A stretch of 64,000 bases of DNA from Accumulibacter sp003538495 (GCF_029255145.1 NZ_JAPUVQ010000042.1:5733-69732); one strand, 5' to 3'; shown: positions 17,718 to 27,228, counted from the stretch's first letter. Notes: generated by a model not told the origin, from the letters alone. Made by a program: numbers and translations.

Positions 17718-20024
17718 ATGAACAAAGACAAAGACAAAGACCAGCTGCGGATTGCCGCCTTGGCCTACCACCGCAATCCACGACCGGGCAAGATCGCGAT
17801 CCAGCCGACCACCCAACTGACCAATCAGTACGACCTGTCGATGGCCTACTCGCCAGGAGTGGCGGCGGCCTGCGAAGAGATCGTCGCTGTCCCCGCTGAA
17901 GTCAGCACGCTTACTTCACGCGCCAATCTGGTCGGCGTGATTACCAATGGCACGGCGGTGCTGGGTCTCGGGGCGATCGGTCCGCTGGCGGCCAAGCCGG
18001 TGATGGAAGGCAAGGCTGTGCTGTTCAAGAAATTTGCCAACATCGATGTCTTCGATCTGGAGATCGAAGAGCTTGATCCGGATCGCCTGGTCGAGATCAT
18101 CGCCTCGCTGGAGCCAACATTTGGCGGCATCAACCTCGAGGACATCAAGGCGCCGGAGTGCTTCTATGTTGAGCGGAAGCTCCGTGAGCGGATGAAGATC
18201 CCGGTCTTCCACGACGATCAGCACGGTACGGCGATCGTTGTCGGTGCGGCGATCCTCAACGGCCTGTACCTCCAGGGCAAGGACCTCGACAAGGTAAAGC
18301 TGGTGACCTCGGGCGCTGGCGCCGCTGCGCTGGCGTGCCTGGATCTGCTGGTGATGCTGGGTATCCCGGTCGAGAATATCTGGGTGACCGACATCAAGGG
18401 GCTGGTCTATGAGGGCCGTGTCGAGGACATGGACGAGATCAAGGGGCGTTACGCCAAGCAGACCGACGCGCGAACTCTCGACGACGTGATCGGTGGCGCC
18501 GACGTCTTCCTCGGGCTGTCGGCCGGCGGCGTGCTCAAGCGGGAAATGGTGGCGAAGATGGCGCCGTCACCGCTGGTCATGGCGCTGGCGAACCCTAACC
18601 CGGAGATCACACCCGAAGACGTCAAGGCGGTGCGTAGTGATGCAATCATCGCTACCGGGCGCTCCGACTACCCCAACCAGGTCAACAATGTGCTGTGTTT
18701 CCCGTTCATCTTTCGCGGTGCGCTCGACGTCGGAGCGACGACCATTACGGAAGCAATGAAGCTCGCCGCGGTCAAGGCGATCGCCGAACTGGCGCGCGTC
18801 GAGCAATCCGAGGTGGCGCTAAAGGCGTACGGCGAGAAAGTCTCCAATTTTGGCCCCGAATACCTGATTCCGAATCCTTTCGATCCGCGCCTGATCAGCA
18901 AGATCGCGCCGGCGGTGGCGGCGGCAGCCATGGAATCGGGTGTGGCGACCAGGCCGATCAAGAATATGGACGCCTACGAGGACAGCCTGGACGAGTTCGT
19001 CTATCACTTTGGCCTGATCATGAAGCCGGTGTTCTCGCAGGCCAAGCAGGCGCCCCGGCGGATCGTCTTTGCGGAAGGGGGCGATGAGCGCGTGCTGCGC
19101 GCGGTCCAGGTGATCGTCGACGAGGGTATCGCGAAACCGATTCTGATCGGCCACCCGGGCGACATCGCCCGCAAACTGGAGGCGGCGAACCTGCGGGTCC
19201 GTCCGGGTGTTGACTTCGACATCGTTTGCGCCGGCCACAATGATTTCTTTGAGCACCATTTCGAGCCTTACTGGAAAGAGTATCGGCGGACGATGGAGCG
19301 CAAGGGCGTTTCGGCCGATTTTGCCAAGCGCGAGGTGCGGCGTCATCCCTCCCTGTTCGGCGCGCTGATGGTGCGCATGGGCGACGCAGACGGGCTGATC
19401 TGTGGCACTTTCGGTCGCCACCACGTGCACCGCGAGTATGTCGAGAACGTCATCGGCCTGGCGCCGGGCGTCCGGGGGCTCTATGCGATGAGTGTGCTGC
19501 TGCTGCCGGATCGCACGCTGTTCATCGCCGACACCTACATCAACTACGAGCCGACGGCGGAACAGCTGGTTGACATGACTCTGCTGGCTGCCGACGCAGT
19601 GCGTCGCTTCGGCGTGACGCCGCGTGTCGCCCTGCTTTCGCATTCGTCGTTCGGCTCCGAGAACACGCCAACGGCGCTGAAAATGCGCGAAGCGTTGCGC
19701 TTGCTGAAGGAGCGTGCGCCGCGCCTCGAGGTCGAGGGCGAGATGCACGGTGACGCGGCGATCGACGATCAGATCCGGCAGCGTGTTTTTCCGAGTGATG
19801 CGCGGCTGAAGGGGCAGGCCAATCTGCTGATCATGCCGACCCTCGACGCGGCGAACATTTCGTTCAACCTGCTCAAGATCGCTGCCGGTGACAACCTCAC
19901 GATTGGCCCGATCCTGCTGGGATCCGCGCAGCCGGCGCACATCCTGACGGCGACCGCGACCGTTCGACGGCTGGTCAACATGACCGCCCTGGCGGTGGTC
20001 GACAAACTGATGAACGAACGCTGA
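17718..20024 (+). CDS. maeB: NADP-dependent malic enzyme, MaeB type
   Basis: MaeB decarboxylates malate to pyruvate and makes NADPH. The protein has 768 residues: a malic-enzyme N-terminal domain with SMAYSPGVAAAC, an NAD(P)-binding domain with VTSGAGAAALACLDLL, and a C-terminal phosphotransacetylase-like domain (about 435-768) that in this family is regulatory and binds acetyl-CoA. ATG 17718 follows AGGAG by six bases and is preferred to an in-frame start at 17694. The N terminus repeats Lys-Asp (MNKDKDKD). It is divergent from pckG, so C4 acid entry and exit are controlled side by side. Confidence 0.95.
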   Translation: MNKDKDKDQLRIAALAYHRNPRPGKIAIQPTTQLTNQYDLSMAYSPGVAAACEEIVAVPAEVSTLTSRANLVGVITNGTAVLGLGAIGPLAAKPVMEGKAVLFKKFANIDVFDLEIEELDPDRLVEIIASLEPTFGGINLEDIKAPECFYVERKLRERMKIPVFHDDQHGTAIVVGAAILNGLYLQGKDLDKVKLVTSGAGAAALACLDLLVMLGIPVENIWVTDIKGLVYEGRVEDMDEIKGRYAKQTDARTLDDVIGGADVFLGLSAGGVLKREMVAKMAPSPLVMALANPNPEITPEDVKAVRSDAIIATGRSDYPNQVNNVLCFPFIFRGALDVGATTITEAMKLAAVKAIAELARVEQSEVALKAYGEKVSNFGPEYLIPNPFDPRLISKIAPAVAAAAMESGVATRPIKNMDAYEDSLDEFVYHFGLIMKPVFSQAKQAPRRIVFAEGGDERVLRAVQVIVDEGIAKPILIGHPGDIARKLEAANLRVRPGVDFDIVCAGHNDFFEHHFEPYWKEYRRTMERKGVSADFAKREVRRHPSLFGALMVRMGDADGLICGTFGRHHVHREYVENVIGLAPGVRGLYAMSVLLLPDRTLFIADTYINYEPTAEQLVDMTLLAADAVRRFGVTPRVALLSHSSFGSENTPTALKMREALRLLKERAPRLEVEGEMHGDAAIDDQIRQRVFPSDARLKGQANLLIMPTLDAANISFNLLKIAAGDNLTIGPILLGSAQPAHILTATATVRRLVNMTALAVVDKLMNER

Positions 20025-20117
20025 ACGCGCTGGGCGGCCCATCGGTGGCGCTTGGGCGTGTTCCTCCAACGCGTGTCGAGAACCCCACCTCTCAAAACCA
20101 GGTAGTGATGAGGGCCG

Positions 20118-21251
20118 ATGGCCAGCGGTAGAATGGCGCTGATTCTCGGTGGTGGCGGCGCGCGTGCCGCGTATCAGGTTGGCGTCCTGCGCGCTGTTCG
20201 CGACTTGCTTGGCGACTGCAGCCGAAGCCCGTTTCAGATCTTGTGCGGCACTTCGGCGGGCGCCGTCAATGCGGCGACGCTGGCCTGTCATGCCCACAAC
20301 TTTCGTGATGCGGTCAATGCCATGGAAGATGTCTGGCGCAATATGCGCGCCGGCCAGATCTATCGCGCCGACCCGATCGGAATCGGCCTGGCGATGGCCA
20401 ACTGGCTGAGCGCCTTCCTGCTCGGCTGGGCGTTCAGGCGTAGTCCGCGTTCGCTTCTCGACAATCGGCCCTTGCGTCGTCTTCTTGAACAGAAACTGCA
20501 CTTCCGCAACATTGAGCGCTCGTTGGCCAAAGGGACGCTATACGCCGTAAGCATTACCGCGTCAGGGTATGCGACCGGCGACGGCGTCAGCTTTTTCGAG
20601 GCCCATCCGGAGGTGCAGAACTGGCAGCGAACGCAGCGCATCGGTTGTCGAACGCAATTGTCGGTTGACCATCTGCTGGCTTCGAGCGCGATCCCTTTCA
20701 TCTTTCCCGCCGTACATCTCAATCGCGAGTATTTTGGTGACGGTTCGATGCGGCAACTGGCGCCGATCTCACCGGCAATCCACCTGGGGGCCGACAAGAT
20801 CATGGTCATCGGCGTCGGCAAGATCAATGAAGTGAGTCAACGGCAAAGTTCGCGCACCTACCCGAGTCTGGCTCAGATTGCGGGCCATGCGCTTTCGTCG
20901 ATCTTCCTGGACAGTCTGGCCGTCGATATCGAGCGTATGGAGCGCATCAACCGGACCCTGGCGCGGCTTCCCGATGCGTTGCGAGAAAGTGGCGAAGTAG
21001 GCCTGCGGCCGATCGAGTCACTGATCATCGCGCCATCCGAGAGTCTCGATCAACTGGCCGCGCGCCATGCCAGAGCACTGCCATGGGCGGTGCGACTGCT
21101 GCTCCGGGGGCTGGGGGCAATGAACCGGCGCGGCGGTGCGCTGACCAGCTATCTGCTCTTCGAAAAATCGTACACTGGCGCACTGATCGATCTCGGCTAT
21201 GGGGACACGATGGCTCGCCAGGAAGACGTCAAGGCCTTTCTTGATGCCTGA
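20118..21251 (+). CDS. Patatin-like phospholipase
   Basis: The protein has 377 residues. The oxyanion-hole motif GGGGARAAYQVG is followed by the nucleophile elbow GTSAG (about residues 48-52) and a DGS motif (FGDGSMRQ) that supplies the catalytic aspartate, so the Ser-Asp dyad is complete. Such enzymes hydrolyse acyl esters of lipids. No signal peptide is seen, although a hydrophobic stretch near residues 95-108 (LAMANWLSAFLLGWAF) could contact membranes. The physiological substrate is unknown. Its stop codon lies inside a short direct repeat (21247-21257). Confidence 0.85.
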   Translation: MASGRMALILGGGGARAAYQVGVLRAVRDLLGDCSRSPFQILCGTSAGAVNAATLACHAHNFRDAVNAMEDVWRNMRAGQIYRADPIGIGLAMANWLSAFLLGWAFRRSPRSLLDNRPLRRLLEQKLHFRNIERSLAKGTLYAVSITASGYATGDGVSFFEAHPEVQNWQRTQRIGCRTQLSVDHLLASSAIPFIFPAVHLNREYFGDGSMRQLAPISPAIHLGADKIMVIGVGKINEVSQRQSSRTYPSLAQIAGHALSSIFLDSLAVDIERMERINRTLARLPDALRESGEVGLRPIESLIIAPSESLDQLAARHARALPWAVRLLLRGLGAMNRRGGALTSYLLFEKSYTGALIDLGYGDTMARQEDVKAFLDA

Positions 21252-21309
21252 ATGTATTTGATATGCTACATTACATAGTCAATCTATCTCCTTATTTTCC
21301 TGAATGTAT
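21247..21309. repeat. 11-bp direct repeat flanking an AT-rich segment
   Basis: CCTGAATGTAT occurs at 21247-21257 and again at 21299-21309. The 41 bases between the copies are AT-rich, unlike the surrounding DNA. The first copy covers the patatin stop codon. It could be a duplication or the footprint of a lost insertion. No terminator-like hairpin was found in it. Confidence 0.6.
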
Positions 21310-21374
21310 GGTTTTCTCGGAAGACGAGCTGCGGTAGAATTGTGACGAATTGTAGATCGTGCAGGAGGCTGGAA

Positions 21375-22484
21375 ATGCGGATGATACTCAGAGCAGTGTT
21401 GCTGGCGGGCGCCCTGTTGGGTGGTGGCCTGATGTCGATTGAAGCCGCGCACGCCGTGGATAAGGCCAAGAGCAAGGCCGAAGAACAGAAGAGCAAAGCG
21501 CGGACAGCCCAGAAGGCGCCTCCGGTGGCCAAGAAGAGCGCGACCAAGACAGTGGCGCATAGGGACAAGGGCGCGGTGAAGGCCAAGTCCGCGCGCGTCG
21601 CCAAGAGCAGCCATGCTGCTCCCCAGGCCGAAAAGAAAAGGTACACCAGCGACGCCAGGAAGCACCGGACTGCCAACCGGGTCTTCGCCGGCGACGCCGA
21701 CCCCTGGCAGGAACCGGGCAACCTGGCGGTACACTCGGGCTCGGCTTTGGTAGTCGCGCAGGATGGTGGCGAAACCCTCTACGAGAAGAACGCCACTACC
21801 GTGGTTCCGATTGCCTCGATAACCAAGGTCATGACGGCGATGGTGGTGCTCGATAGCATGCCCAATCTGCAAGAGTCGATTACCATCACCGATGAGGATG
21901 TCGACTACTTGAAAGGAAGTCGTTCGCGCCTCCAGGTGGGAACAGTGATGACGCGCGAGATGGCTTTGTTGCTGGCGTTGATGTCTTCTGAAAACCGTGC
22001 GGCGCACGCGCTAGGACGTCACTACCCAGGCGGCCTGGCGGCTTTTGTGGCGGCGATGAACCGCAAGGCCGCGTCGTTGGGGATGGCCCGGACGCATTTC
22101 GAGGACCCCACCGGTTTGACCAGCAACAACGTCTCCACGGCACGCGACCTCGCGCGAATGGTCGCGGCCGCACATCGCTACCCCTTGATTCGCGAGTTTT
22201 CGACGACCTCCGGCGCGACGGCCGAGGTGAAAGGGCGTGAACTCGAGTACCACAATACCAATCAGCTGGTCAAAAGCCCGACTTGGGAGATCGGTCTGTC
22301 GAAGACCGGCTACATTCAGGAAGCGGGCAAGTGCCTGGTCATGCAGGCACGCGTAGCGGACCGACCGGTAGTGATCGTACTGCTTGATTCGGCTGGCAAG
22401 CAAACTCGCATTGGTGATGCGAATCGCATCAAGCGGTGGATGGAGAGCGCAGGGGCTTCCGGCAAGCAGCCGACGCCGGCCTGA
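21375..22484 (+). CDS. pbpG: D-alanyl-D-alanine endopeptidase, PBP7/8 type
   Basis: This is a periplasmic serine peptidase of family S11 that trims peptidoglycan cross-links. The protein has 369 residues. A signal peptide (about 1-30, ending AAHA) is followed by a very basic Lys/Ala-rich segment (about 32-95). The catalytic domain shows SITK, SSEN and KTG, the complete penicillin-binding triad. ATG 21375 has AGGAGG upstream. A TAGAAT hexamer at 21335-21340 may be its -10 element. The 60-residue cationic linker is unusual for the family and may bind cell-wall polymers. Confidence 0.9.
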   Translation: MRMILRAVLLAGALLGGGLMSIEAAHAVDKAKSKAEEQKSKARTAQKAPPVAKKSATKTVAHRDKGAVKAKSARVAKSSHAAPQAEKKRYTSDARKHRTANRVFAGDADPWQEPGNLAVHSGSALVVAQDGGETLYEKNATTVVPIASITKVMTAMVVLDSMPNLQESITITDEDVDYLKGSRSRLQVGTVMTREMALLLALMSSENRAAHALGRHYPGGLAAFVAAMNRKAASLGMARTHFEDPTGLTSNNVSTARDLARMVAAAHRYPLIREFSTTSGATAEVKGRELEYHNTNQLVKSPTWEIGLSKTGYIQEAGKCLVMQARVADRPVVIVLLDSAGKQTRIGDANRIKRWMESAGASGKQPTPA

Positions 22485-22503
22485 CCTGCCGCCGGAAGTG
22501 GAT

Positions 22504-22530
22504 GCCACGGCACGCCGTGGCTTTTTTTTT
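22504..22530 (+). terminator. Strong Rho-independent terminator after pbpG
   Basis: Arms GCCACGG (22504-22510) and CCGTGGC (22515-22521) pair around a 4-base loop and are followed by nine T residues. It starts 20 bp after the pbpG stop. Confidence 0.93.
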
Positions 22531-22984
22531 CCCAGCGCGCCGCCGTTGGCGAAGGTGCAGGGGGGCAGTCTTCGCTCCTGCCGCGTCTTGCGCCGGTTCG
22601 AGGAACTGACAGCAAGGGCTGTGGCGGAGTTGTCGGGTAGCATGCGCGTGTGATTGAAGCGCTTCTCGCCATGAAATTCGTGACTCGCCCGTAGCCCGCT
22701 GCTACCGAGCCAGGATGTTTTTGACATCACCGAAACCGCCGCGGTGTCCGATTTTCCGCCGCCCGTACCTTCATGGACGCGGTGTGCGATCTGGGTTGCG
22801 CGTTCTCGCTTAATGGTCTTCGGTGTGGACTACGCGCTGTGCTACTTTGTCGGCAAACCCGCGCGGGACGTCGCCTGACCCGGTTGGTCGGCAGCAGGCA
22901 ACAGGCGGGCAGCACCTGACGCTCCGGGAGGCTGGCAGAGCGGGTGCTATAATCGCCCGCTGACTTGCCTACCCCCTCTTACGC
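22531..22984. other. 454-bp gap before hemA with no recognised gene
   Basis: Open frames exist on both strands, but none resembles a known protein. The right end holds the likely hemA promoter. The rest shows no repeat or RNA structure that I can support. Confidence 0.5.
22945..22953 (+). promoter_or_regulatory. Extended -10 promoter element of hemA
   Basis: TGC precedes a perfect TATAAT (22948-22953), forming an extended -10 element 31 bp before the hemA ATG. No good -35 element is seen, which an extended -10 can tolerate. The hexamer sits inside an inverted repeat, GCGGG...CCCGC (22940-22960), that might act as an operator. Confidence 0.55.
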
Positions 22985-24247
22985 ATGGCGCTGTTTACCC
23001 TTGGCATCAACCACCACACGGCGCCACTTGCGGTTCGCGAGCAGATCGCGTTTCAGACCGACACGGTGCAGCAGGCGTTGGCCGACCTGACGCGTTGCCA
23101 GGCGGTGCATGAGGCGGCGATTCTGTCGACGTGCAACCGGACCGAAGTCTACTTTGCCGGCGATACGCCCGGGGCGGCCAGTCAGTGGCTGGCGGCCTAT
23201 CATCGACTGGCGCGCCACGAGATCGAACCTTACCTCTATACCTATCCCGAACGGGACGCCGTTCGCCACGCTTTTCGCGTGGCCAGCGGACTCGATTCGA
23301 TGGTTCTCGGCGAACCGCAGATTCTCGGCCAGATGAAGGAAGCGGTGCGCGCTGCCGAGGAGGCGGGGACGCTGGGTACGACTTTGCACAAGCTTTTTCA
23401 GCACTCCTTTGCGGTCGCCAAGGAGGTGCGTTCGACGACCGCGATAGGGGCCAACATCGTCTCGATGGCCGCCGCCGCGGTGCGCCTGGCCGAACGCATC
23501 TTCGAGCGTATCGCCGACCAGAGGATTCTGTTCATCGGCGCGGGCGAGATGATCGAACTGTGCGCGACGCATTTCTGCGCCCAGCAACCACGGCACGTGG
23601 CGATCGCCAACCGGACCGTCGAGCGCGGCCTGATGCTTGCCGATCGCGTTGGCGGAACGGCGATCCGGCTAGAGGAACTCGGCGAACGGTTGGCGCAGTT
23701 CGATATCGTCGTCTCGTGCACCGCCAGCCCTTTGCCGATCCTCGGCCTCGGCATGGTCGAGCGGGCGATCAAGGTTCGCCGCCACCGCCCGATGTTCATG
23801 GTCGACCTGGCCGTTCCGCGCGACATCGAGTTCGAAGTGGGCGAGATGGACGACGTCTTCCTCTATACCGTCGACGATCTGGCGCAAGTGGTCGAGTCCG
23901 GTATCGAGTCGCGGCAGGCGGCGGTGGTGGACGCCGAGGCGATCATCAGCGAGCGGGTCGATGGTTTCCTGCGCTGGTTGGCGACGCGTGGTACAGTGCC
24001 GATCATTCGTTCGCTCCGCGATGCCGCCGAACGCGCGCGCCGCCACGAAATGGAGCACGCGCTCAAGTTGCTCGCGAGAGGCGACGACCCGGTGCGGGTT
24101 CTCGACCAGTTCTCGCACCGCTTGACCAACAAGTTCCTGCACGCGCCAACGCAGGCCCTGGCGCAGGCCGGTGATGGTCGGGACGAGTTGCCGGCGCTGG
24201 TCGGGCGCTTGTTTCACCTGCATCCGGATTCCCGCCTCGGCGAGTAG
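22985..24247 (+). CDS. hemA: Glutamyl-tRNA reductase
   Basis: HemA reduces glutamyl-tRNA(Glu) to glutamate-1-semialdehyde with NADPH, the committed step of C5 haem synthesis. The protein has 420 residues. The nucleophile Cys50 lies in LSTCNRTEVY; the substrate motif GEPQILGQMK and the nucleotide-binding region (about 185-200, LFIGAGEM) follow, and a helical dimerisation domain ends the protein. hemA next to prfA and prmC is a common proteobacterial order. Other haem genes (hemCDXY, hemF) lie about 10 kb downstream. Confidence 0.97.
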   Translation: MALFTLGINHHTAPLAVREQIAFQTDTVQQALADLTRCQAVHEAAILSTCNRTEVYFAGDTPGAASQWLAAYHRLARHEIEPYLYTYPERDAVRHAFRVASGLDSMVLGEPQILGQMKEAVRAAEEAGTLGTTLHKLFQHSFAVAKEVRSTTAIGANIVSMAAAAVRLAERIFERIADQRILFIGAGEMIELCATHFCAQQPRHVAIANRTVERGLMLADRVGGTAIRLEELGERLAQFDIVVSCTASPLPILGLGMVERAIKVRRHRPMFMVDLAVPRDIEFEVGEMDDVFLYTVDDLAQVVESGIESRQAAVVDAEAIISERVDGFLRWLATRGTVPIIRSLRDAAERARRHEMEHALKLLARGDDPVRVLDQFSHRLTNKFLHAPTQALAQAGDGRDELPALVGRLFHLHPDSRLGE

Positions 24248-24303
24248 CGGGTTTCGATGGCTGACGACCATCCTTCGCTGATTCTTCCCGCCTGCGTTCG
24301 CGC

Positions 24304-24330
24304 GCTTGATCCTGCTTGATCCTGCTTGAA
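24304..24330 (+). repeat. Short tandem repeat upstream of prfA
   Basis: The 10-mer GCTTGATCCT occurs twice in tandem (24304-24323), followed by a partial third unit (24324-24330). It lies 20 bp before the prfA start, in the hemA-prfA leader. It is probably slippage-derived. Confidence 0.7.
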
Positions 24331-24349
24331 CCCTTGAAACCATTTCCTG

Positions 24350-25435
24350 ATGAACCAGAGCATTCGCGACAAACTTGAGCATTTGAGCGGCCGCCTCGAC
24401 GAACTTGATCGGATGCTGGCCAGCAGCGACGCGACGCGCGATCTGGACGAATACCGCAAGCTGTCGCGCGAGTACGCCGAGCTTGGCCCGGTGGTCGCTC
24501 TTTACCACACTTGGCTGGGGTCCGAGGCTGACCTGTCGTCGGCGCTTGCGCTGCTCGCCGATCCGGAAATGCGCGAACTGGCCGAAGCGGAAGTGGCCAT
24601 CGCCAGGGAGCGCCTGCCGCAGATCGAGAGCGATCTCCAGAAGCTGCTGCTGCCAAAGGACGCCAACGACGAGCGCAATGTCTTTCTTGAAATCCGTGCC
24701 GGAACCGGCGGTGATGAATCGGCGCTGTTTGCCGGAAGTCTGTTTCGCATGTACACGCGCTATGCCGAACGGCAGCGCTGGCAGGTCGAAGTGATTTCCG
24801 CCAGCGTCTCTGACCTCGGCGGTTACCGCGAAGTCATTGCCCGGATCATCGGCAACGGCGTCTACTCGAGGCTCAAGTTCGAGTCGGGCGCCCACCGCGT
24901 GCAGCGTGTCCCTGAGACCGAAACGCAGGGACGGATTCATACTTCCGCGTGTACAGTGGCGGTGATGCCCGAGGGCGACGAACTGGAGGAGGTGCTGATC
25001 AACCCGGCCGAAATCCGCGTTGACACCTACCGGGCTTCAGGTGCTGGCGGGCAGCACATCAACAAGACCGATTCGGCGGTGCGGATCACCCACCTGCCGA
25101 CCGGGATCGTCGTCGAATGCCAGGATGATCGCTCGCAGCACAAGAACAAGGCGCAGGCGCTGTCGGTCCTGGGCGCCCGTATCAGGGACATGCAGGAACG
25201 CGCGCAACACGAGAGCATCGCCTCGGAGCGACGGAATTTGATCGGCAGTGGCGATCGCTCGGAACGGATCAGAACGTACAATTTTCCGCAGGGCCGGGTC
25301 ACCGACCACCGCATCAACCTGACGCTCTACAAGATCGAGGCGATCATGGACGGCGATCTTGACGATCTGCTCGGCGCCCTGAACGCCGAACATCAGGCCG
25401 ATCAACTGGCGATGCTCGCCGACAGCGATTCCTGA
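24350..25435 (+). CDS. prfA: Peptide chain release factor 1
   Basis: RF1 reads UAA and UAG stop codons and triggers peptide release. The protein has 361 residues. The codon-recognition PxT motif is PET within RVQRVPETETQGRIH, and the catalytic GGQ lies in GAGGQHINKTDSAVRI. The SPF motif of RF2 is absent. The glutamine of GGQ is the target of PrmC, encoded by the next gene. The 102-bp gap from hemA contains a tandem 10-mer. Confidence 0.97.
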   Translation: MNQSIRDKLEHLSGRLDELDRMLASSDATRDLDEYRKLSREYAELGPVVALYHTWLGSEADLSSALALLADPEMRELAEAEVAIARERLPQIESDLQKLLLPKDANDERNVFLEIRAGTGGDESALFAGSLFRMYTRYAERQRWQVEVISASVSDLGGYREVIARIIGNGVYSRLKFESGAHRVQRVPETETQGRIHTSACTVAVMPEGDELEEVLINPAEIRVDTYRASGAGGQHINKTDSAVRITHLPTGIVVECQDDRSQHKNKAQALSVLGARIRDMQERAQHESIASERRNLIGSGDRSERIRTYNFPQGRVTDHRINLTLYKIEAIMDGDLDDLLGALNAEHQADQLAMLADSDS

Positions 25436-25516
25436 CACTGCTTCGGACGATCTATTCAGCATGCAGCGGACGAGACCCTGCGCCGGCCGCCGCTTTCGTC
25501 GCGGCATTGGCGCCGA

Positions 25517-26359
25517 ATGTCGGCGGCGACGATGATCGGGATCGGCGACGCGTGGCGCTCGGCCAGCCAGCGCATCGATCGCCTCGATGCACGACTGCTG
25601 GTGGAGCGCGTCGCCGGCTGCACGCACGCCGATCTGATTGCGCACTCGGCGCGCCTGTTGTCGGCGGCGCAACTTGCCACCCTCGAGGTGCTGGTCAGGC
25701 GTCGCCTTGGCGGCGAGCCGCTGGCCTATCTCCTGGGCTCGGCAGGGTTCTACGGTCTGGAATTCATGGTCACGCCGGCGGTCATGATTCCGCGCCCCGA
25801 GACTGAGCTGCTGGTCGATCTCGCGCTCGCGCGCGTGCAGAGTTTGCCTGCGCCGCGGATTCTCGACCTCGGCACGGGCTCGGGCGTTCTGGCGGTGACG
25901 CTTGGTTGGAAATGCCCGGCAGCGGTGCTTACCGCGGTTGATCTTTCGCCAGCAGCACTGGCCGTAGCCAGTGGCAACGCAGCGATGCACGAGGTCGCGA
26001 TCAACTTCCTTGCCGGTGACTGGTACGCTCCGCTCGGGGAGCAGCGTTTCGATGTGATCGTCGCCAACCCGCCCTACGTCACGCACGCTGACCCGCACTT
26101 GCAGCAGAATGGATTGCCATTCGAGCCACAGCTGGCATTGACCGATGGGGTCGTCGGCGGTGACGGTCTGGCGTGTATTCGCGATATTGTCGGTAGTGCT
26201 GCCGCGCATCTTCGAGCTGGTGGCTGGCTGTTGATTGAGCACGGCTATCAGCAGGCGGCAGCGGTGCGCACGCTGCTGTGCCAGGCGGGACTGACCGAGG
26301 TTGCCTCATGGCGCGACCTGTCGGCCATCGAACGGGTCAGTGGCGGACGTTTACGTTGA
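25517..26359 (+). CDS. prmC: Release factor glutamine methyltransferase
   Basis: PrmC methylates the GGQ glutamine of RF1 and RF2 using S-adenosylmethionine. The protein has 280 residues: an N-terminal helical domain, the SAM motif LDLGTGSGVLAVTL, and the catalytic NPPY that holds the target glutamine amide (FDVIVANPPYVT). It follows its substrate gene prfA by 81 bp. ATG 25517 is used; ATG 25532 is equally possible. Confidence 0.95.
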   Translation: MSAATMIGIGDAWRSASQRIDRLDARLLVERVAGCTHADLIAHSARLLSAAQLATLEVLVRRRLGGEPLAYLLGSAGFYGLEFMVTPAVMIPRPETELLVDLALARVQSLPAPRILDLGTGSGVLAVTLGWKCPAAVLTAVDLSPAALAVASGNAAMHEVAINFLAGDWYAPLGEQRFDVIVANPPYVTHADPHLQQNGLPFEPQLALTDGVVGGDGLACIRDIVGSAAAHLRAGGWLLIEHGYQQAAAVRTLLCQAGLTEVASWRDLSAIERVSGGRLR

Positions 26360-26433
26360 CGATCAGCGCAGCCAGACAGTACACTGCTCTGTTGATAATT
26401 TTTCTCAACCGCTATCACTTGTGAGGTCTGGCG

Positions 26434-26757
26434 ATGGATGTGCAGCAGTTGATCAAGGAACAGGTCACGACCAACCCGGTAGTGCTCTACATGAAAGGGA
26501 CGCCGGAGGCTCCGCAGTGCGGTTTTTCGGCGGTTACCGTGCAGATTCTCAGAGCCTGCGGCGTGGCCAACTTTCTCAGCGTGAACGTGCTGGAGAATCC
26601 GGAGATTCGCGTCGGCATCAAGTCGTACGCCGACTGGCCGACCATTCCGCAGCTGTACGTGCGCGGCGAGTTCGTCGGCGGCTGCGATATCATGCGTGAG
26701 ATGTACGAGGATGGTGAGTTGCAGAAGCTGCTGGAAGGGCTCGTCGACCCGGTCTGA
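26434..26757 (+). CDS. grxD: Monothiol glutaredoxin Grx4
   Basis: GrxD coordinates a glutathione-ligated [2Fe-2S] cluster and hands clusters to target proteins. The protein has 107 residues with the monothiol motif CGFS (Cys29), the cis-proline region WPTIPQLYV and the GGCDIM glutathione-binding element. These are typical of the CGFS class. It follows prmC by 74 bp on the same strand. Confidence 0.96.
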   Translation: MDVQQLIKEQVTTNPVVLYMKGTPEAPQCGFSAVTVQILRACGVANFLSVNVLENPEIRVGIKSYADWPTIPQLYVRGEFVGGCDIMREMYEDGELQKLLEGLVDPV

Positions 26758-26862
26758 TTCGGTGATCAGGCGCCGCCTACGGCAGCTCCGCAGGCGGGCT
26801 TGTTGCCGGAGCCGGCGTCGGTTTCGCGGACACAGCGTCCTTGCCCGTGGTCGCTTACCTGT

Positions 26863-27228
26863 TCAGGCGCTGACCGGTGCCGGCTGCTCGGAGTTCAGTT
26901 CCTCGTAGGCCCGTACCGCCTCGGCCGCGTACATCAGGGTCGGCCCACCACCCATGTAGGTGCACACCGCCAGCGTTTCCATCAACTGTGCACGGCTGAC
27001 GCCCAGTCGAATCAGCGCCTTGACATGAAAACCGATACATGCGTCGCAACGGCTGGCAACGCCGATCGCCAGCGCAATCAGCTCCTTGTCGAGTGCGGAC
27101 AGCACGCCCGGCGAGAGCGCTGCCTTGGCCAGTGCATTGAAGCCTTGAATCGTTTCCGGGATTTCCTTGCGCATGCTGCCGAGTCCCTTGGCCACGTCAT
27201 CGGTAATGGTGGTGAAAGACTTGCTCAT
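26863..27228 (-). CDS. AhpD-like carboxymuconolactone decarboxylase family protein
   Basis: The protein has 121 residues with the AhpD-type redox motif: Cys61, Cys64 and His68 in CDACIGFHVKA. Proteins with this CxxCxxxH centre are small helical thiol reductases or peroxidases related to AhpD; true carboxymuconolactone decarboxylases lack the cysteines. A hydroperoxide-detoxifying role is inferred. ATG 27228 is used; ATG 27243 would add five residues. It is divergent from the BamE-like pseudogene and stands alone. Confidence 0.83.
   Translation of the reverse strand: MSKSFTTITDDVAKGLGSMRKEIPETIQGFNALAKAALSPGVLSALDKELIALAIGVASRCDACIGFHVKALIRLGVSRAQLMETLAVCTYMGGGPTLMYAAEAVRAYEELNSEQPAPVSA

Noticed and set aside
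18819..20501. 560-codon minus-strand frame opposite maeB and the patatin gene
   Set aside because: Shadow of two well-supported genes; the translation is Arg/Gln/His-rich without motifs.
26863..27228. 4-carboxymuconolactone decarboxylase
   Set aside because: The CxxCxxxH redox centre fits AhpD-like thiol proteins rather than the decarboxylase.
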